From Trichobilharzia szidati (Eukaryota > Platyhelminthes > Trematoda > Strigeidida > Schistosomatidae): 64,000 nucleotides of DNA. Positions 61,201 to 64,000 of this stretch are shown piece by piece (within the stretch, counting starts at the first letter, position 1; every line of letters starts with the position of its first letter). A program made the translations under genes and the position numbers. The DNA lies in contig OX235279.1 in the NCBI GenBank assembly GCA_944472155.2, forward strand, positions 55,153,564-55,217,563. The letters run 5' to 3'. The notes beneath the pieces were generated by a model. It searched no databases. It saw only the letters and a program-made list of their open reading frames with translations, and was not told the origin of the DNA.

Positions 61201-62596
61201 GCTCATTTGAAGTCCTGTCTTCGCTACCTGCCTCTTCTACCAATTTGTTGTTTTTCGCCTGCCTCTAAGTCTTCCAGTTTGTGTGACATTAGAAATAAAT
61301 CTTCCACGCGCGAAATCCATATCTTCTAGAGTCTCCTTAACGGTAAGTCCAATGCATTCCAGTCTCCTCACTCCACATGCACAGTTTGACACACAGTCCA
61401 GTCCACCACAATTAAGAATATCATCGGTGACAATTGGCAGCCAGTCTTGTCTTACTCCTGCAATCACTTCAAACGCCTCACTGAGTTTTCCGTTGTGGAT
61501 CACCTGACACGTGGCACTGTCATACAACCAACTGTTGAATAAGGTTGATAAAGACTTAGGCATTGCACGCCGTAGTGTTGAAGCAGTTTCCAAATTACTT
61601 CTCGGTCAACGCAGTCTGGTGAAGGCCTTTTCGAAGTCGATGAAGTTGAAGTAGAGGTTTGACTAACATTCCATACTCCATCCGATGATGAGGATGCGTG
61701 GAGTCGAAATTTGGCCTGCACATGACTTGCCGTTGCTGAACCCAGCTTGTTCCGGCGGGCGTAGTTCTGTATCCAGTTCATCTTTTATTCTCTCCAGGAT
61801 GAGGCGACCTAGCATTTTACCTGGCGTGGACAACAGCATTTTCCACGCCAGTTCTTGCAGAGCGAGGCGCAAGTTGCCAATCTTTGGTAGATTGACAAGG
61901 TGTCCATCCCTTCTTCCAATCGGTAAGCAACTTTCCTTCTTTCCAAACCTTTTGCGATAATGGAGTCAGCACATCCGCCACAGTGTATGTGTCCGTTTCC
62001 AGTGGTCCCCACTGTATTAGGGTTTTGGCTGCCACTGGTGACACCATGACAACCACTTAATGCCTCAGTATGCTCGTGGTTGTCGTCTGAGTGACCACAG
62101 TAGATTACTGACCCACCAGTTGACAATTTCGACAGTCTACATCCAATCCATCTGCTCCCACAAATTCCCAGCACTTCTATATCATATCCTCACATTTCTT
62201 TGGATACCTGGGCAGCCTTCCCAGTCTCGTGCATTACACGCACATTCCGAGTCCACATTTTTATTCTTGCTTTCATCGAGGGAAGACATATCGGCTGGCC
62301 CAACCCACATCATTTCGCCTCTCCAACTCTAGCGAAGAATAAGTTTGTTGTTAGAATTTCTTGTATTTTTAATATATTTTTTGAGTGGTTTTGTGGGGTA
62401 AGGTCACTAACCCCACGTGCAGTCCTCCCTCTTTACTCGGGCTTGAGATCGAAACTAGGTGAGGTTATTTAGAAACTCCTACCAAATAATAATTGAATAT
62501 GGATTGTATCCCAAATACAGAAAAGGACGCTTACCGAATAAGCTCTTCAGGTATGGCCATGTCAGAAAGAAACTGACTCAAATTACTACGAACAGC
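40144..62596 (-). CDS. VPS52: VPS52, exons 6-16 (GARP/EARP tethering subunit), gene continues beyond right edge
   Basis: Minus-strand gene encoding the central and C-terminal parts of VPS52, a cytosolic, Golgi/endosome-associated tethering subunit. Coding exons, 5' to 3': 62535-62596, 60134-60284, 59701-59801, 55673-55805, 54714-54968, 53447-53781, 50861-51141, 48762-49042, 47616-47820, 46436-46554, 40144-40293. Every junction has GT...AG borders and keeps phase, and the final frame ends in a stop after KTNFS. Family signatures run through the whole length. Exons 1-5 are outside the window for this strand; the plus-strand copy at 16698-17167 shows what they should look like. Combined length is 798 residues, slightly longer than the mammalian protein, partly from a serine-rich insert in exon 13. 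Introns grow from 332 bp to 6.1 kb and hold most of the repeats of this half of the window. Confidence 0.93.
40703..41444 (-). pseudogene. R2 RT thumb and C-terminal region
   Basis: Counterpart of 6711-7452. It has [25 protein letters not shown] and [11 protein letters not shown] in two frames. Only a few substitutions separate it from R1. Confidence 0.85.
41737..42132 (-). pseudogene. R2 reverse transcriptase fragment
   Basis: Same 131-codon segment as 7745-8140, with [19 protein letters not shown] and [13 protein letters not shown], closed by the same stop. The YADD block ([11 protein letters not shown]) follows at about 41450-41480 in another frame context. Confidence 0.87.
42468..43480 (-). 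pseudogene. R2 endonuclease domain and linker
   Basis: APE-type endonuclease with frame breaks. Blocks seen include [40 protein letters not shown] and [12 protein letters not shown]. The open segment 42468-42887 then gives [15 protein letters not shown] and a linker ending at a stop. The catalytic SDH near the end reads SNH. In-frame stops occur between the blocks. Confidence 0.8.
44081..44245. repeat. AT-only low-complexity tract
   Basis: About 160 bp almost wholly of A and T, ending in a TA dinucleotide run (44212-44240). It sits exactly at the 5' border of R2, either the insertion target or a tract that expanded next to it. Confidence 0.85.
44532..44588 (-). pseudogene. tRNA-like A-box sequence (SINE piece)
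   Basis: On the minus strand the sequence contains agtggtctagtggataacgc, a typical tRNA D-arm/A-box stretch, followed by a weak B-box-like gattgaaacg. It is too degenerate for a tRNA gene and is probably the head of a SINE in VPS52 intron 15. Confidence 0.5.
45030..45127 (-). repeat. Short inverted-repeat element I3 (partial)
   Basis: Inverted, diverged member of the family at 21683-21815. It has tatcaaaacaaaatt, the ataatggaatta junction and the block reading acagtgcacaagttttat. Only one arm is clear. Confidence 0.65.
46436..46554 (-). CDS. VPS52: VPS52 exon 15
   Basis: 119 nt, phase 1 to 0. It encodes [20 protein letters not shown] and [18 protein letters not shown], the conserved W-x-S-x-E ... 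V-M--F-NF block. It lies only 132 bp from the TATG tract in intron 14. Confidence 0.92.
46687..47305. repeat. TATG tetranucleotide microsatellite, about 619 bp
   Basis: Perfect TATG units with scattered CATG variants confined to the first 260 bp or so (46753-46951), then an almost pure array with one TGTG change near 47254. All frames read open through it on both strands because the unit has no stop, so the long open frames here are not genes. It lies in VPS52 intron 14. Confidence 0.98.
47616..47820 (-). CDS. VPS52: VPS52 exon 14
   Basis: 205 nt, phase 0 to 1. It encodes [20 protein letters not shown] and [16 protein letters not shown], matching the VPS52 region with the LS-P-FG-L--FV pattern. 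Confidence 0.9.
47853..48005 (+). repeat. Short inverted-repeat element I4
   Basis: Has the conserved head (tataaaacttgggcactgtg and gtagagcataactccat). An inner hairpin gagca...tgctc directly followed by gaaac and gtcatcag, and the right arm (tttatcaaaataaaatctta) follow. In VPS52 intron 13. The hairpin-GAAAC order recalls a hammerhead stem II, but the preceding core box is imperfect. Confidence 0.72.
48172..48199. repeat. CA dinucleotide repeat
   Basis: Short CA microsatellite with one cg interruption, in VPS52 intron 13. Confidence 0.9.
48762..49042 (-). CDS. VPS52: VPS52 exon 13
   Basis: 281 nt, phase 1 to 0. It starts with a serine-rich low-complexity part ([17 protein letters not shown]) not expected in vertebrate VPS52. 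Conserved [20 protein letters not shown] and [13 protein letters not shown] follow. Confidence 0.92.
49900..50105 (+). pseudogene. Non-LTR retrotransposon C-terminal remnant
   Basis: Reads [17 protein letters not shown] then [11 protein letters not shown], a stop, and GCPRDVEKI, the classic W-IGHTLR...QALEWNP-GKR C-terminal signature of RTE-like polyproteins. It is antisense to VPS52, in intron 12. The overlapping minus-strand open frame 49758-50048 is its shadow. Confidence 0.75.
50170..50191. repeat. AAT trinucleotide repeat
   Basis: Short AAT microsatellite in VPS52 intron 12. Confidence 0.85.
50437..50500 (-). mobile_element. tRNA-derived SINE head
   Basis: Minus-strand reading has aatggttgaggcgtttccaa (A-box region) and ctgagttcaaatctcactcc (a good B box, GTTCAAATC). 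The anticodon part is not tRNA-like. It is probably the promoter part of a Sm-alpha-like SINE. The unit at 50570-50650 may be a second, more diverged copy (B-box-like agttcaaatct). Confidence 0.65.
50861..51141 (-). CDS. VPS52: VPS52 exon 12
   Basis: 281 nt, begins by completing the codon split after exon 11 and ends in phase 1. It encodes [20 protein letters not shown] and [17 protein letters not shown], the conserved R-RYAE block. It has a Gly/Asn/Thr-rich insert in the middle. Confidence 0.93.
53447..53781 (-). CDS. VPS52: VPS52 exon 11
   Basis: 335 nt, phase 0 to 2. It encodes [36 protein letters not shown] and [20 protein letters not shown], clear VPS52 blocks. It lacks a start Met, so it shows no long ATG-initiated frame despite being an uninterrupted coding exon. 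Confidence 0.93.
54714..54968 (-). CDS. VPS52: VPS52 exon 10
   Basis: 255 nt, phase 0 on both sides. It contains YEKDDLLG, then a low-complexity Asn/Ser/Thr linker, then [14 protein letters not shown] and [14 protein letters not shown]. The ends match VPS52; the linker is poorly conserved. Confidence 0.9.
55247..55291. repeat. AAT trinucleotide repeat
   Basis: About 15 AAT units with one caa interruption, in VPS52 intron 9. Confidence 0.9.
55673..55805 (-). CDS. VPS52: VPS52 exon 9
   Basis: 133 nt. It encodes [20 protein letters not shown] and [20 protein letters not shown], the conserved Y-x-x-TMSK-x-Y block. It ends in phase 0 at TRLQ. The preceding 3.9-kb intron holds RTE copy R3 and an older RTE remnant. 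Confidence 0.93.
56386..56781 (+). pseudogene. R3 reverse transcriptase fragment
   Basis: Third copy of the 131-codon RT segment. The encoded sequence is the same as in R1 and R2 across [12 protein letters not shown] and AFDSVDR and ends at the same stop. The catalytic [11 protein letters not shown] lies downstream at about 57040-57075. Confidence 0.87.
57074..57816 (+). pseudogene. R3 RT thumb and C-terminal region
   Basis: [13 protein letters not shown] to [12 protein letters not shown] (57074-57514), a private stop where R1 and R2 keep a tryptophan codon (near 57511), then [10 protein letters not shown] to the end (57607-57816). Confidence 0.85.
58490..58905 (-). pseudogene. Old diverged RTE C-terminal remnant
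   Basis: Minus-strand sequence collinear with the R1 segment around 6880-7230 but heavily mutated: the blocks for the aligned LR.P region, the cysteine-rich VLLYG region and the last helix are recognisable only in short words. It lies in VPS52 intron 8, close to R3, and is far older than R1-R3. Confidence 0.6.
59701..59801 (-). CDS. VPS52: VPS52 exon 8
   Basis: 101 nt, phase 0 to 2. It encodes [19 protein letters not shown] then [14 protein letters not shown], one of the most conserved VPS52 stretches. Confidence 0.93.
60134..60284 (-). CDS. VPS52: VPS52 exon 7
   Basis: 151 nt, completes the split arginine codon of exon 6 and ends in phase 0. It encodes [20 protein letters not shown] and [15 protein letters not shown], matching the VPS52 region before the conserved TKIREF block. 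It has no counterpart after the plus-strand exon 6. Confidence 0.9.
60560..62275 (-). pseudogene. Degenerate RTE-type retrotransposon with internal deletion, VPS52 intron 6
   Basis: In element order: endonuclease start (62275-62019, with [13 protein letters not shown] and [12 protein letters not shown]); then directly the pre-RT block ([32 protein letters not shown]); RT pieces ([41 protein letters not shown]); and a C-terminal tail to about 60560 (LEWNLNGK). Most of the endonuclease is missing at about 62019, exactly where homology with the left duplication B also ends. Many stops and frameshifts. A family different from R1-R3. Confidence 0.8.
62535..62596 (-). CDS. VPS52: VPS52 exon 6
   Basis: 62 nt, begins in phase 0 and ends in phase 2. 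It encodes AVRSNLSQF and [10 protein letters not shown], identical to 19572-19633 on the plus strand. It is the last exon inside duplication B'. Confidence 0.9.
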
Positions 62597-63157
62597 CTAC
62601 ATAAAAATAAAATAATAGTTTACAAATCTTAACCACGGTTTTTTGTCATGTGAACACAATAAAACACTTGATCAACTATCTGGATCACACCCGGTGTGGT
62701 GATATCCAGTTGTGAAGGCCAAAAAGTCAAAAGTCAGTGATCGATAAGCAAGGAATTACAACTACACAAAGCATTGCACACGTACAAAAAATTCAGAAAC
62801 ATAAAAGTTTGGGAACTTCAAAATACAGTTGTTGATGCAGAGAACTTCAGCTTACACACGGTGTCTGTCCCTAGCTTCTGCTTTATTTTCCGAAGTTATT
62901 AAATTTCCATCGTTCTAAAAGACTCATTTACCATGGCTTTTTCTTGACACGTTTATTTAATAAGTCTACATAGTTGATCAGGGTCATACATTGTTGATAC
63001 CTTTCCCGTTTCTTGGGGTTTTTTATCCAACCCTTTGAGGTAATCGCAACGATCTTCAATCAACCTGCATTTGAGCATCTTTCGCTCAATGTGCTGTTCT
63101 GAACCGACCAGTTTTAGTTGGGATACGGTTACATGAAGGTGTTGGCATTTCCTAATT

Positions 63158-63739
63158 TTTTACGGAGAGTTATCCACTATCTTCACTACCATTCCTACAG
63201 AAAACTGAATATATTGCCAAGCTTCCCAATGAATATTGCACAAATTAATGTGTGTAGTTAATTCTTCCTTAAATACAGAAGTCACATTTTTGTCGTAAAA
63301 TTCAACACGTGCAGGCTTGCCACAACGCATGAATACACGTGCACAGGCTAACACATGATCATCACCCATGCAGATATCTTAGGAAGCGTAACAGTCTTCT
63401 ACCAGTCTCGTTCATAGATAACGTATTACAAAAGTGCATGTTTGTGCCGATCGTTGTCTTGATTTTGACTTGAATATGTTTATCCCTATGTTTAGAGTTA
63501 GTGCTGTCCAGGAGTATATAGTTCTCTCAATAAAACTGTAAGAAAATCACCTTAACCCACTCGTCGGTTTAGAATGCTACAGATACCTAAATATGCTTCT
63601 CTCAATGCTTTCCCTACCTTGGCATTCAAACCACCTATTAACACGGTTATACTTCAGTGTTTGGCTTTATGCTTCAAAATGGACAACTTATGATAAAACT
63701 CATCCTTCAATTCGTTTGGACTACAACCAATGGTGTATA
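63158..63739 (-). pseudogene. RTE-type endonuclease remnant in VPS52 intron 5 (B' copy)
   Basis: Mirror of 18420-19010, with the same damaged GDFNA-like and SDH-like blocks. It lacks the 9 bases present near 18836 in the left copy (MRCGKP here against MRSDGCGKP). Confidence 0.72.
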
Positions 63740-64000
63740 AGCGGAGATTGATAAAAGGAACAGACGACATTCACTGTCATTATTACGGAACAGATCAGCC
63801 GGATATTACACAAATAGCTGTTTACTAGGACAGTCAGGCACTAAGTTTTCTACTCTTCAGCTATGTGCTGTCACCACACCATGAGAATTAGCCAAAAAAG
63901 CTACTGACGCATGAAGGACGAATCTTGTATATTCATCACTGGATGGGCGAATGCGATGTTAATAAGCACATTTTGATCTGTTATATATGTCCTATAAGTA

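Larger units (their letters stand above)
62019..64000 (-). repeat. Inverted duplication B', right copy (runs off window)
   Basis: Inverse complement of 18159-20149, including VPS52 exon 6 and the same two retroelement remnants in the same relative positions. Position 64000 pairs with 18159, so the duplication may continue to the right. Confidence 0.9.

Noticed and set aside
1..64000. CRISPR array, operon or bacterial insertion sequence
   Set aside because: No spaced direct repeats, no prokaryotic gene organisation; the content is that of a metazoan nuclear genome.

Overview
The window looks like nuclear DNA of a blood fluke (Schistosoma or a close relative). It is AT-rich and gene-poor. It carries a gene with 35-38 nt introns at its 5' end and multi-kilobase introns further on, RTE-type non-LTR retrotransposons, Penelope-like elements (PLEs) with GIY-YIG endonuclease domains, and SINE-like repeats with hammerhead-ribozyme cores. 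Species was not determined. There are no bacterial genes, CRISPR arrays or operons.

Host gene: the only host protein-coding gene I can support is VPS52, a subunit of the GARP/EARP vesicle-tethering complexes. Eleven exons (numbered 6-16) lie on the minus strand from 62596 down to the stop codon at 40144. Reading frame and splice phase are conserved across every junction. Exons 1-5 of that copy should lie beyond the right edge. A second, partial copy on the plus strand (16698-19633) supplies exons 1-6. Exon 6 is present in both copies with the same sequence. Exons 1-16 together give 2397 coding bases (798 codons plus stop).

Layout: 1-3033 no gene; 3034-4919 repeat A; 6.45-10.45 kb an RTE copy (R1, minus) with a 5'-truncated PLE nested in it (8736-10246, 12-bp target duplication); 12.2-15.3 kb an almost complete PLE with 99-bp terminal inverted repeats and a 13-bp target duplication, its ORF broken by two frameshifts; 16.7-20.15 kb the partial VPS52 copy; 20-35 kb mostly unassigned sequence with a PLE scrap, short inverted-repeat elements and SINE fragments with hammerhead cores; 35.5-37.4 kb repeat A' (inverted copy of A); 38.5-39.6 kb retroelement and tRNA-like scraps; 40.1-62.6 kb VPS52, whose introns hold a near-full-length RTE (R2), a 5'-truncated RTE (R3), older RTE remnants, a 619-bp TATG tract and tRNA-like SINE pieces; 62.0-64.0 kb repeat B' (inverted copy of 18.16-20.15 kb).

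The main structural point is two interleaved pairs of inverted duplications, A/A' and B/B'. The B pair duplicates part of VPS52, and its inner breakpoint falls inside an RTE remnant. Either the region has undergone recent rearrangement, or alternative haplotypes were joined in the assembly. The three main RTE copies share the same inactivating stops, so they descend from an already broken source.
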